From positions 1 to 64,000 of the forward strand of contig NZ_NOIH01000015.1 in NCBI RefSeq assembly GCF_002245655.1: 64,000 bases of DNA. The letters run 5' to 3'. The translations under genes and the position numbers were made by a program. The DNA comes from Thauera propionica (GTDB lineage: Bacteria > Pseudomonadota > Gammaproteobacteria > Burkholderiales > Rhodocyclaceae). The notes under the pieces are model-generated. The model had not been told where the DNA came from. It ran no database searches and saw only the letters and a list, made by a program, of their open reading frames with translations. Shown here piece by piece: positions 17,078 to 24,621 of this stretch (its first letter is position 1; each line of letters begins with the position of its first letter).

Positions 17078-18208
17078 TCAGGCCGGGTCGATGCGCAGCA
17101 CGCGCCCGCCGCTTTCGTCCAGCAGCCACAGGCGGCCGTCCGGTCCCTCGCGCACATCACGCACGCGATGGCCGAGTTCGATGCGCTCCTCGTGAACGAC
17201 TTTGTCACCATCCAGCACCAGGCGGGCCAGCAGCTGGAACTTGAGCGCGCCGACGAACAGATTGCCCTTCCATTGCGGAAACGCGTCGCCGGTGTAGAAG
17301 CTCATGCCCGACGGCGCGATCGAAGGCGTCCACTGCGTCACCGGCGGCTCCACGTCCGGTCGCGTCGTGCCCTCGCCGATCCTTGTGCCGATCACGTATT
17401 CCCGACCATAGGTGATATCCGGCCAGCCGTAGTTGCGCCCGGGCAGTACGCGGTTGAGCTCATCGCCGCCCTGAGGCCCGTGTTCGTGCGCCCACAATTC
17501 GCCGGTAACGGGATGCAGCGCCGCGCCCTGCACGTTGCGGTGACCATAGGACCACACCTCCGGCCGCACGCCATCCCGCTTCACGTAGGGATTGTCCGTC
17601 GGCACGCTGCCATCGAGCCGGATACGGACGACCTTGCCGATGTGGCTGTCCAGCGCCTGCACGCGGTCACGCGAATTGAAGCGGTCGCCCAATGTCACGA
17701 AGAGGTTGCCCGCGCGGTCGAATACAAGCCGCGAGCCCCAGTGGTGACTGCCCGAGGGGTCCTCGTTCTGCGCGAAGATCAGCTTCACGTCTTCCAGCCT
17801 CAGCCCCTCGAGGTCCAGCCGTGCCCGCGCCACCGCGGTGCGCGCACCGCCCGCGGTCGGCTCGGCGAACGAGAACACGATCGTCCGGTCTGTGCCGAAG
17901 TCCGGGCTGAGTGCGACGTCGAGCAGCCCGCCCTGCCCCCGTCCATGCACCTGCGGTACGCCGGCGATGGGCGCGGACAGGGACCCGTCGCGCGCGACGA
18001 GGCGCATGCGTCCTGGCCGCTCGGTCACCAGCAGACGGCCATCGGGCAGGAAAGCGAGCGCCCACGGCGTATCCAGGCCGCGCGCCACCTCAGTGACCCG
18101 CAGGGGGCCAGTTTCCGAATTCAGCACCCGGTCGGCCGCCCAGCCAGCCGACACTTCCAGGCCGAGCATCAACCCGGCGGACAGCACAACCCGACCAATG
18201 ATCTTCAC
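17078..18208 (-). CDS. PQQ-dependent aldose sugar dehydrogenase (YliI/Asd type)
   Basis: A 376-residue exported beta-propeller of the soluble glucose/sorbosone dehydrogenase family. A signal peptide ends near GWAA (residue 24). Conserved segments include GLDTPWALAFLPDG, LLDVALSPDF, the SHHWGSRLVF histidine region and GQGG/EHGPQGGDELN. It would oxidise aldose sugars in the periplasm with PQQ; the natural substrate is unknown. The start is GTG with GGAGG 8 bases upstream. Confidence 0.88.
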   Translation of the reverse strand: MKIIGRVVLSAGLMLGLEVSAGWAADRVLNSETGPLRVTEVARGLDTPWALAFLPDGRLLVTERPGRMRLVARDGSLSAPIAGVPQVHGRGQGGLLDVALSPDFGTDRTIVFSFAEPTAGGARTAVARARLDLEGLRLEDVKLIFAQNEDPSGSHHWGSRLVFDRAGNLFVTLGDRFNSRDRVQALDSHIGKVVRIRLDGSVPTDNPYVKRDGVRPEVWSYGHRNVQGAALHPVTGELWAHEHGPQGGDELNRVLPGRNYGWPDITYGREYVIGTRIGEGTTRPDVEPPVTQWTPSIAPSGMSFYTGDAFPQWKGNLFVGALKFQLLARLVLDGDKVVHEERIELGHRVRDVREGPDGRLWLLDESGGRVLRIDPA

Positions 18209-18313
18209 GATGTCTTCCTCCCCTGATACTTGCGGCTATCGCCGGTTACGGACCACGTCCGGGGCGCCGCAGCCCGAGCGGCCTGGCGTTCGAGAATGCA
18301 TCTAGGACTCTCC

Positions 18314-18655
18314 ATGACCTCATCCGTTCGCACCCTGTTTCGAATCGCCTTCGTGCTCGCGCTGGTTGCCGTGTTCTGGCTCGCGCTGATGCCTGCACCC
18401 GACATTGCCAAGCTTGTATCGTGGCAGGACAAGATCGAGCATGCCGTGCTGTTCGCCGCGCTGGCGCTGTTCGCGCTGGTGGCGTGGCCGACGAGACCGG
18501 TCGCCATTGCCCTTGGCCTGTTGCTGTACGGTGCGGCGATGGAGCTGGCCCAATCCCAGACCGGCCATCGTTTCGGCGACCCCTGGGACTGGTTGGCCGA
18601 TGCGGTCGGGCTGCTCGTGCTGTTGCCCGCCTGGCTGCGCAGCCGGCGGCGCTGA
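18314..18655 (+). CDS. VanZ-like small membrane protein
   Basis: A 113-residue protein with about four hydrophobic helices. The VanZ-type pattern is seen: DKIEHAVLFAAL near residues 43-54 and a GDPWDWLADAVG segment near 94-105. AGGA lies 7 bases before ATG 18314. Function of such stand-alone VanZ-like proteins is not established. Confidence 0.8.
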   Translation: MTSSVRTLFRIAFVLALVAVFWLALMPAPDIAKLVSWQDKIEHAVLFAALALFALVAWPTRPVAIALGLLLYGAAMELAQSQTGHRFGDPWDWLADAVGLLVLLPAWLRSRRR

Positions 18656-18748
18656 CATACTTGTCTGCTCGTCAACGACCGGGCCTGTTGCTATCATCGC
18701 GCCCTTTCCAATCAAGCGCTTGCGACCGACACGCGCCCGAGCCGCCCC

Positions 18749-20728
18749 ATGAGCCATCCGTGCCACACCCTCGAACTCCTCGCCCCGGCCAAGACCGCCG
18801 ACTTCGGCATCGAGGCCATCAACCATGGCGCGGACGCGGTGTACATCGGCGGCCCGGCCTTCGGCGCGCGTTCGGCGGCGGACAACACGGTGGAAGACAT
18901 CGCCCGCCTGGTGCAGCACGCCCACCGCTACCACGCCGAGGTCTTCGTCGCCACCAACACCATCCTGTTCGATGCCGAACTGGAACCGGCGCGCAAGCTC
19001 ATCTGGCAGCTCTACGATGCGGGCGTCGATGCGCTGATCGTGCAGGACATGGGACTGCTCGAGCTCGACCTGCCGCCGATCCAGCTCCATGCCAGCACGC
19101 AGACCGACATCCGCGACGCCAGCAAGGCGCGCTTCCTGCAGGACGTGGGCTTCTCGCAGATCGTGCTCGCGCGCGAGCTGTCGCTGAACGACGTGAAGAA
19201 GATCGCTGCCGCCACGACCTGCCAGCTCGAGTACTTCGTGCATGGCGCGCTGTGCGTGGCCTTCTCCGGCCAGTGCTACATCAGCCACGCCCACACCGGG
19301 CGCAGCGCCAACCGTGGCGAATGCTCGCAGGCCTGCCGCCTGCCCTATGACCTCAAGGACAAGGACGGCAACACCATCGCCAGCCAGCAGCACATGCTGT
19401 CGATGAAGGACAACAACCAGAGCGCCAACCTGCGCGCGCTGGCCTCGGCCGGCATCAGCTCGTTCAAGATCGAGGGGCGCTACAAGGACCTCTCCTACGT
19501 CAAGAACATCACCGCGCACTACCGCACGCTGCTCGACGAGATCATCGAGCACCCGGATGCGGACGGCCCGACGTATCGCCGCGCCTCGAGCGGGCGCACC
19601 ACCTTTCTGTTCACCCCGCAGGCGGACAAGACCTTCAACCGCGGCTACACCGACTACTTCGCCAACGATCGCCGGCACGGCATCGAGGCTTTCGAGTCGC
19701 CCAAGTTCGTCGGCGAACCGATCGGCAGGGTGACGAAGATCGACACCAAGGGCCGCAAGTTCTTCGACGTCGAGCGCAGCTCGCCCATCCACAACGCCGA
19801 CGGCCTGACCTGGTACACGCCCAAGGGCGAACTCACCGGCCTGCGGGTCAACCGTTCGGAGCCCAACGGCGGCGGCGAAGGGATCGACCGCATCTTCCCG
19901 TCCGAACCGCTGCCGTCCGACCTGGTGCCGGGCACCTCGGTGTTCCGCAACCACGACCACGAGTTCGAACGTGCGCTGGAAAAGAAGTCCGCCGAGCGCC
20001 GCATCCGCGTCGATGCGCAGCTCGCCGTCAACGGTGACGGCCTGACGCTGACGCTGCGCGACGAGGACGGCGTCACCGCCACCGCGACACTCGCCGCCGC
20101 CCTCGAGCCGGCGCAGAACGCAGAGCGCGCGCTCGCCACGCTGCACGAGCATCTGGGCAAGCTGGGCAACACCATCTTCACACTCGGCGCGGTTACGATC
20201 GACCTGCCCACCATGCCCTTCCTGCCCGCCGGCCAGCTCAACGCGCTGCGCCGCGACGCCATCGAGCAACTGGAATCCGCCCGCATCGGTGCCCACGCGC
20301 GCCCGCCGCGCGCCGCCGCGGTCGAGCCGCCGGTGCCCTACCCGCAGGACGCGCTGACCTACCTCGCCAACGTGCTCAACGACAAGGCGCGTGCCTTCTA
20401 CGCCAGACACGGCGTCAAGCTCATCGACGCCGCCTTCGAGGAGAACCAGGAGACCGACGACGTCTCGCTGATGATCACCAAGCACTGCCTGCGCTACAGC
20501 TTCAACCTGTGCCCGAAGGAAGTGAAAGGCATCCGCCCCGACCCGATGCAGCTGGTCAACGGCAACGAGACGCTGACGCTGCGCTTCGACTGCAAGCGTT
20601 GCGAGATGCACGTCGTCGGCGCGATGAAGCCGCATATCGCGAAGATGCGCGACACCGTGGTCGCGCAGAAGGTCAGCTTCTTCCCGAACAAGCCGGGTAG
20701 CGACAAGACGGTCGCGGCACGGAACTGA
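18749..20728 (+). CDS. rlhA: U32-family 23S rRNA C2501 hydroxylase RlhA
   Basis: A 659-residue U32 family protein, close to the 653 residues of E. coli RlhA (YdcP) and much longer than TrhP (YegQ). The core has the cysteine set of U32 proteins: HGALCVAFSGQCY, GECSQACR. The C-terminal extension has TKHCLRYSFNLCPKE and FDCKRCEMHV, as in RlhA. It would make 5-hydroxycytidine at position 2501 of 23S rRNA. It is followed by a thioredoxin-like gene after 11 bases. Confidence 0.88.
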   Translation: MSHPCHTLELLAPAKTADFGIEAINHGADAVYIGGPAFGARSAADNTVEDIARLVQHAHRYHAEVFVATNTILFDAELEPARKLIWQLYDAGVDALIVQDMGLLELDLPPIQLHASTQTDIRDASKARFLQDVGFSQIVLARELSLNDVKKIAAATTCQLEYFVHGALCVAFSGQCYISHAHTGRSANRGECSQACRLPYDLKDKDGNTIASQQHMLSMKDNNQSANLRALASAGISSFKIEGRYKDLSYVKNITAHYRTLLDEIIEHPDADGPTYRRASSGRTTFLFTPQADKTFNRGYTDYFANDRRHGIEAFESPKFVGEPIGRVTKIDTKGRKFFDVERSSPIHNADGLTWYTPKGELTGLRVNRSEPNGGGEGIDRIFPSEPLPSDLVPGTSVFRNHDHEFERALEKKSAERRIRVDAQLAVNGDGLTLTLRDEDGVTATATLAAALEPAQNAERALATLHEHLGKLGNTIFTLGAVTIDLPTMPFLPAGQLNALRRDAIEQLESARIGAHARPPRAAAVEPPVPYPQDALTYLANVLNDKARAFYARHGVKLIDAAFEENQETDDVSLMITKHCLRYSFNLCPKEVKGIRPDPMQLVNGNETLTLRFDCKRCEMHVVGAMKPHIAKMRDTVVAQKVSFFPNKPGSDKTVAARN

Positions 20729-20739
20729 GCCTCTCCCCC

Positions 20740-21126
20740 ATGTCCGCCCTGCACCCGATCCAGAGCCTTTCCGCTCACCCGCACCTTGCCGAGGGGCCGG
20801 TGCTCGTCATCGCGCTCTGTGCCGACTGGTGCGGCACCTGCCGCGAGTTCCAGCCGGTGCTGGAGCGCATCGCGCTCGCTCATCCCGAGATGGTGTTCGC
20901 GTGGGCCGACATCGAGGACGATGCCGAACTGGTGGGTGACATCGAGCTCGACAGCTTCCCGACCCTGGCGATTTTCCACCGAGGCAGACCGCTGCACTTC
21001 GGCGCCTCCCCGCCGCTGGAGCCCGTGGTCACGCGCCTGATCCGCAGCACGGCCGCCACGCCCGCGGGCGCGCAACGGGACGTCCCGGACGAGGTATTCG
21101 AACTCGGCGCACGCCTGGCCGGCTGA
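20740..21126 (+). CDS. Thioredoxin-like protein
   Basis: A 128-residue cytoplasmic protein with a thioredoxin fold and active site ADWCGTCREF (in place of the usual CGPC), and the cis-proline in DSFPTLAIF. It probably shares a transcript with rlhA. There is no signal peptide. The exact partner is unknown. Confidence 0.85.
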   Translation: MSALHPIQSLSAHPHLAEGPVLVIALCADWCGTCREFQPVLERIALAHPEMVFAWADIEDDAELVGDIELDSFPTLAIFHRGRPLHFGASPPLEPVVTRLIRSTAATPAGAQRDVPDEVFELGARLAG

Positions 21127-21154
21127 ACGCCGGAGCCTGCCGCGATCCTGTTGG

Positions 21155-22264
21155 TCAGCCTACGATCAGGCTGACCACGACGAAATAGGTCAGCAGCGTC
21201 AGGAGATCCTGGATGATGGTGGACATCGGCCCGCTGCCGTAGGCGGGGTCGCTGCCGAGGCGGCCGAGCAACCAGGGCAACAGCAGCCCGACGGTGGTTG
21301 CGATGCCGCCGGCCACCACCAGCGCCACCGCCACTGCGACCGCCAGATGCACGCTGCCGAAAACGAGCCACACGGCCGGGAAGGTCAGCCCGCCCATGAC
21401 GAGCCCGATCAGCACGCCGGTACGGGCCTCGCCGCCGATGATGGTGCGCATGCGGGCATGGCTCAGCGACAAGCCGCGCACCGCCACGGCCTCGGTCTGG
21501 GTGCCGATGGCGTCGGCCAGGTAGACCAGGCCCGGGACGAAGAATGCAATCGCCGGATCGATCGCGAGCGCCCCTTCGAAACGCGACATGATGAGCGTCG
21601 CCAGCATGCTGCCCGCCAGCCCGAGCAGCAGCCACGGCAGGCGATGGCGCAGCCGGCGCAAGGGCGGCGCCTCGATCGCCTCGCGGGCGAGCGTGGCCTC
21701 GCGCGAGATGCCGGCGAAACGATGGAGATCCTCGACGTGTTCGCGGCGCAGGATATGCATCAGCGCGGCAGAAGGCACCACGCCCAGCAGCTTGCCCTTC
21801 GCATCGACCACCGGGATCGCGCTGATCGCATGATGCAGCGCCAGCGACGCCACCCGCTCCTGGTCGGTCGTCGGGTGCACCTTGGGAAACCCGGGCCGTA
21901 TGGCGTCGGCAAGACGGCTGTCCCGTTCCATCGCGAAGAGGCCAGCCAACGGAAGCACGCCCACCAGACGCTCATCGTCATCGAGCACGCACACTACGTC
22001 CATGCAGTCATGGGCGTGAGCGGCCAACTCCGCCAGCACCTCGGCGACCGTCTGCCCGCGCCGCGCACGCGGCACGCTGGCGACGAGATAGCGTCCGGCC
22101 GTCTCGTCTGGTCGCATGCCGTCCCGACCCTCGTCATCCGGCCGGCGCTGGCGTGGCGCTGCCCGCGCGGGCTTGCGCCGGGCACCGGGCACCCCGCCAC
22201 CGTACAAGGCCGGCGCCCCCTTCCGATGCTCGACAGCCTCGTCCACGACCTCGTCCCCCGCCAT
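21155..22264 (-). CDS. MgtE-family divalent cation transporter, short N-terminus
   Basis: A 369-residue protein. A CBS pair covers about residues 60-180 (VVCVLDDDERLVGVLPL; IPVVDAKGKLLGVV). A five-helix MgtE membrane domain follows, with PAIAFFVPGLVYLADAIGTQ and DPAYGSGPMSTIIQDLLT. The usual MgtE_N helical domain is missing; in its place is a short arginine-rich stretch. It would carry Mg2+ (or Co2+). The start is uncertain: TTG 22285 and ATG 22117 are also in frame. Confidence 0.82.
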   Translation of the reverse strand: MAGDEVVDEAVEHRKGAPALYGGGVPGARRKPARAAPRQRRPDDEGRDGMRPDETAGRYLVASVPRARRGQTVAEVLAELAAHAHDCMDVVCVLDDDERLVGVLPLAGLFAMERDSRLADAIRPGFPKVHPTTDQERVASLALHHAISAIPVVDAKGKLLGVVPSAALMHILRREHVEDLHRFAGISREATLAREAIEAPPLRRLRHRLPWLLLGLAGSMLATLIMSRFEGALAIDPAIAFFVPGLVYLADAIGTQTEAVAVRGLSLSHARMRTIIGGEARTGVLIGLVMGGLTFPAVWLVFGSVHLAVAVAVALVVAGGIATTVGLLLPWLLGRLGSDPAYGSGPMSTIIQDLLTLLTYFVVVSLIVG

Positions 22265-22356
22265 TCCGTACCGAAATGCTAGCAAAGGGCTCAGGTACGC
22301 GGACAGCCCCCTATCGGGAAAGCGGTCGCCACGCCCGTGCGGCGTATTCTGTTGCC

Positions 22357-22587
22357 CTACTGCTTGAGCCAGCGCGGCACGGCCGGAAATCCGAGCTGCG
22401 ACGACAGGGTCCGGTCGATGACCTGGATGCGCGTATATGGCGTCAGCACACGCCGGATCACGTGGTCACCGGCGCCCGCCCGTTCCAGCGAATCGCCCGC
22501 GATCTGCCACGGCACCATTTCGGTCTCGACCAGCACGACGATGCCGTCGATCCGTGCGCGAAGCTCGCTGTTCTCCCGTCTCTCCAT
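22357..22587 (-). CDS. Small hypothetical protein
   Basis: A 76-residue protein of unknown family, ending AVPRWLKQ. The start ATG 22587 is supported by GAGGAGGGG upstream. There are no cysteines, signal or membrane helix. It may follow its own promoter in the 22588-22798 gap. Nothing in the neighbourhood tells its role. Confidence 0.55.
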   Translation of the reverse strand: MERRENSELRARIDGIVVLVETEMVPWQIAGDSLERAGAGDHVIRRVLTPYTRIQVIDRTLSSQLGFPAVPRWLKQ

Positions 22588-22798
22588 CCTTGCTGCCCCT
22601 CCTCGAACGGTTGGTGGCAACCTTCAGGATAGACCCGATGTCCGCGCATGCAATGCGACCAGTCCGCCCGTCCGTGGACCCCGCATTCAGCGGTCCGTGA
22701 CGGGCCTCACACGCAGTCGAACGGTATTGGGGATTAAGATTGAGCCACGCAAGAGAGGCGCGGGATCCGCGCTTCAACACAAGGACCAAGAGGTCATC

Positions 22799-23068
22799 AT
22801 GCGCACCCAAGACCTGATGGTCGTGGAGGGTTCGCGTCACCAACCCCACGACCCCATCTGCCCCGACGGCGTAGAGCTCGCGATCAACCGCGCAATTCAT
22901 GCGGGTTACCGCGTCGGTCGAGAAGTTCTCGTCGGCCACGTGGCCGGTAGCGTGGTGGGCTACAACATCGGCCACTACGGCCGCTTCAGCGGCGCCCGCT
23001 ACCCGCTGCTGGTGAAGACCGAATTCGGTGTCGCCAAGTGCAGCCTGCAGGAAGTCGCCGCCGCCTGA
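22799..23068 (+). CDS. Small hypothetical protein
   Basis: An 89-residue protein of unknown family, with the glycine/tyrosine-rich centre HVAGSVVGYNIGHYGRFSG. The start ATG 22799 has AGAGG upstream. A TAAGAT that could be a -10 element lies about 60 bases upstream, inside an 11-base motif also found before the AhpD-like gene at 42790. It converges on creA. Confidence 0.6.
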   Translation: MRTQDLMVVEGSRHQPHDPICPDGVELAINRAIHAGYRVGREVLVGHVAGSVVGYNIGHYGRFSGARYPLLVKTEFGVAKCSLQEVAAA

Positions 23069-23089
23069 GACAGGCGAAGCGACCGCCCA

Positions 23090-23563
23090 TCAGCGCAACT
23101 TGAGCGGCACGCTGGCCGGCAGCGGCACGGCGGTGACGTTGTTCTGCGGGCTGCCGTCGATCAGCTTGTCGCTATAGACGAGATACACCAGCGTATTGCG
23201 CCTGGCGTCGGCCATGCGCACGATGCGCACCTTCTTGAACAGGATCGACGCGCGCTCGGAGAACACCTCCTCCTGCTGTTCGAGCGGTTCCAGCAGCGCA
23301 ATCTCGCCGACCTGGCGGCAGGCGACCGAGGCGTCGGCCGTGTCCTCGGCCAGTCCCAGCGTGCCCTTGATGCCCCCGGTGCGCGCACGCGAGACGTAGC
23401 ACGACACGCCCTTCACCTTGGGGTCGTCGAACACCTCGACCACCACCTGATGATTGCGTCCGATGAGCTTGAACGCAGTGTCGACGGCGCCGACGGTTTC
23501 GGCCTGCGCGCAGAACGGCATTGCCAGTGCGGCGCCCAGCGCGCCAAGCAGAAAGGTCTTCAC
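23090..23563 (-). CDS. creA: CreA family protein
   Basis: A 157-residue exported protein with a signal peptide cleaved near AQA-ET (residue 21). CreA hallmarks are the VGAVDTAFKLIGRNHQVVVEVF start of the mature part (split here across residues about 24-45) and a KGVSCYVSRA segment. The family is widespread and periplasmic, with no settled function. The start is GTG with AAGGA 9 bases upstream. It is divergent from norE. Confidence 0.88.
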   Translation of the reverse strand: MKTFLLGALGAALAMPFCAQAETVGAVDTAFKLIGRNHQVVVEVFDDPKVKGVSCYVSRARTGGIKGTLGLAEDTADASVACRQVGEIALLEPLEQQEEVFSERASILFKKVRIVRMADARRNTLVYLVYSDKLIDGSPQNNVTAVPLPASVPLKLR

Positions 23564-23656
23564 GTCCGTGCATCCTTGTTGCGGAGAAACGCCAGTATCG
23601 CATTGCGGCGCGCAATTTACCCTGCATCAAGGCAGCACCGGCACGGCAGCGCGAGA

Positions 23657-24283
23657 ATGCGCTTTCGATCGAGCCTTCAAGTTCCTCCCGTGTCGTACGC
23701 CGCCACCCTGCCCGACGCTTCAACCGCCACCGGCCGCATCCCGGGCAACAAGGCGATGTGGGTCGGCATTTTCTGCGAGGTGACCGAATTCGCGCTGATG
23801 TTCGCGGTTTATTTCATCGCTCGCGCGCATCACCCCGAAGTCTTCCGCGCCGGCCCCGAGCGGCTGTCGCTGCTGGCCGGCACCGGCTATACGCTGATGT
23901 TGCTGACCAGCGGCTGGTGCGTGGCGCGCGCACTGCACGCCATGCGCGCCGGTCGCCAGAAGGCCTGCCTGCGCTGGCTGCTGGGCGCCTTCGTGTTCGG
24001 CCTGGGCTACCCGGTCATCAAGCTGTTCGAGGTGCGCTGGAACCTCGCCAACGGCCTGGACGGTGATGCCGGCGTGTTCATCGTCACCTACTACTACCTG
24101 ACCTTCAACCACCTGATCCATGTGTTCTGGGGGTTGCTCGGCATGATCTGGGTGATGCTGCGCACCGGCACCGGCTCGTACTCGGCCGACGAGCATTCAG
24201 GACTGGAGGCCTTTGCCTGCTACTGGCACGCAACGGACATCATCTGGCTGATGATCTTCCCGCTGTTCTACGTGCTGCGCTGA
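23657..24283 (+). CDS. norE: NorE-like cytochrome c oxidase subunit III family protein
   Basis: A 208-residue protein with five membrane helices, of the heme-copper oxidase subunit III family. Signatures are GNKAMWVGIFCEVTEF, FNHLIHVFWGLLG and CYWHATDIIWLMIFP. Next to norF and nirS, it fits NorE, an accessory protein of nitric oxide reduction. The start is uncertain: ATG 23657 is given, but GTG 23690 fits better with a possible DNR site at 23617-23630 acting from about -41.5. Confidence 0.85.
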   Translation: MRFRSSLQVPPVSYAATLPDASTATGRIPGNKAMWVGIFCEVTEFALMFAVYFIARAHHPEVFRAGPERLSLLAGTGYTLMLLTSGWCVARALHAMRAGRQKACLRWLLGAFVFGLGYPVIKLFEVRWNLANGLDGDAGVFIVTYYYLTFNHLIHVFWGLLGMIWVMLRTGTGSYSADEHSGLEAFACYWHATDIIWLMIFPLFYVLR

Positions 24284-24299
24284 GCCTGGAGACGATGCC

Positions 24300-24590
24300 A
24301 TGACCGAAATCCGCAAGCTCGACCTCGCCTGGCTCGGACTGGTCGCGCTGAGCGTGATCGGCGCCACGCTCGGCGGTCGCCCGGACACAGGCTTCGGCGT
24401 CACCGTGCTGGTCGCGCTGGTGATGGGCCTCAAGGTCCGCATCGTGTGCGACCGCTTCCTTGAACTACCGACGGCCCGGCGCGGCATCCGGCTCGCGATG
24501 CACGGCTTCTGCTACGGCATGCCTGTCCTGGTGATCCTGACCAGCGCGTTCGGCGACACGCTCGCACGCCTGACCGGCGCACTGATCTGA
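24300..24590 (+). CDS. norF: NorF-like small membrane protein
   Basis: A 96-residue protein with three hydrophobic helices, resembling cytochrome oxidase subunit IV/NorF proteins. It lies 16 bases after norE on the same strand, the usual order of norEF. It would assist assembly or activity of nitric oxide reductase. The norCB genes are not in the window. Confidence 0.75.
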   Translation: MTEIRKLDLAWLGLVALSVIGATLGGRPDTGFGVTVLVALVMGLKVRIVCDRFLELPTARRGIRLAMHGFCYGMPVLVILTSAFGDTLARLTGALI

Positions 24591-24621
24591 GCTGCCCGGC
24601 AGAGCCGCACCCGACCACCCC

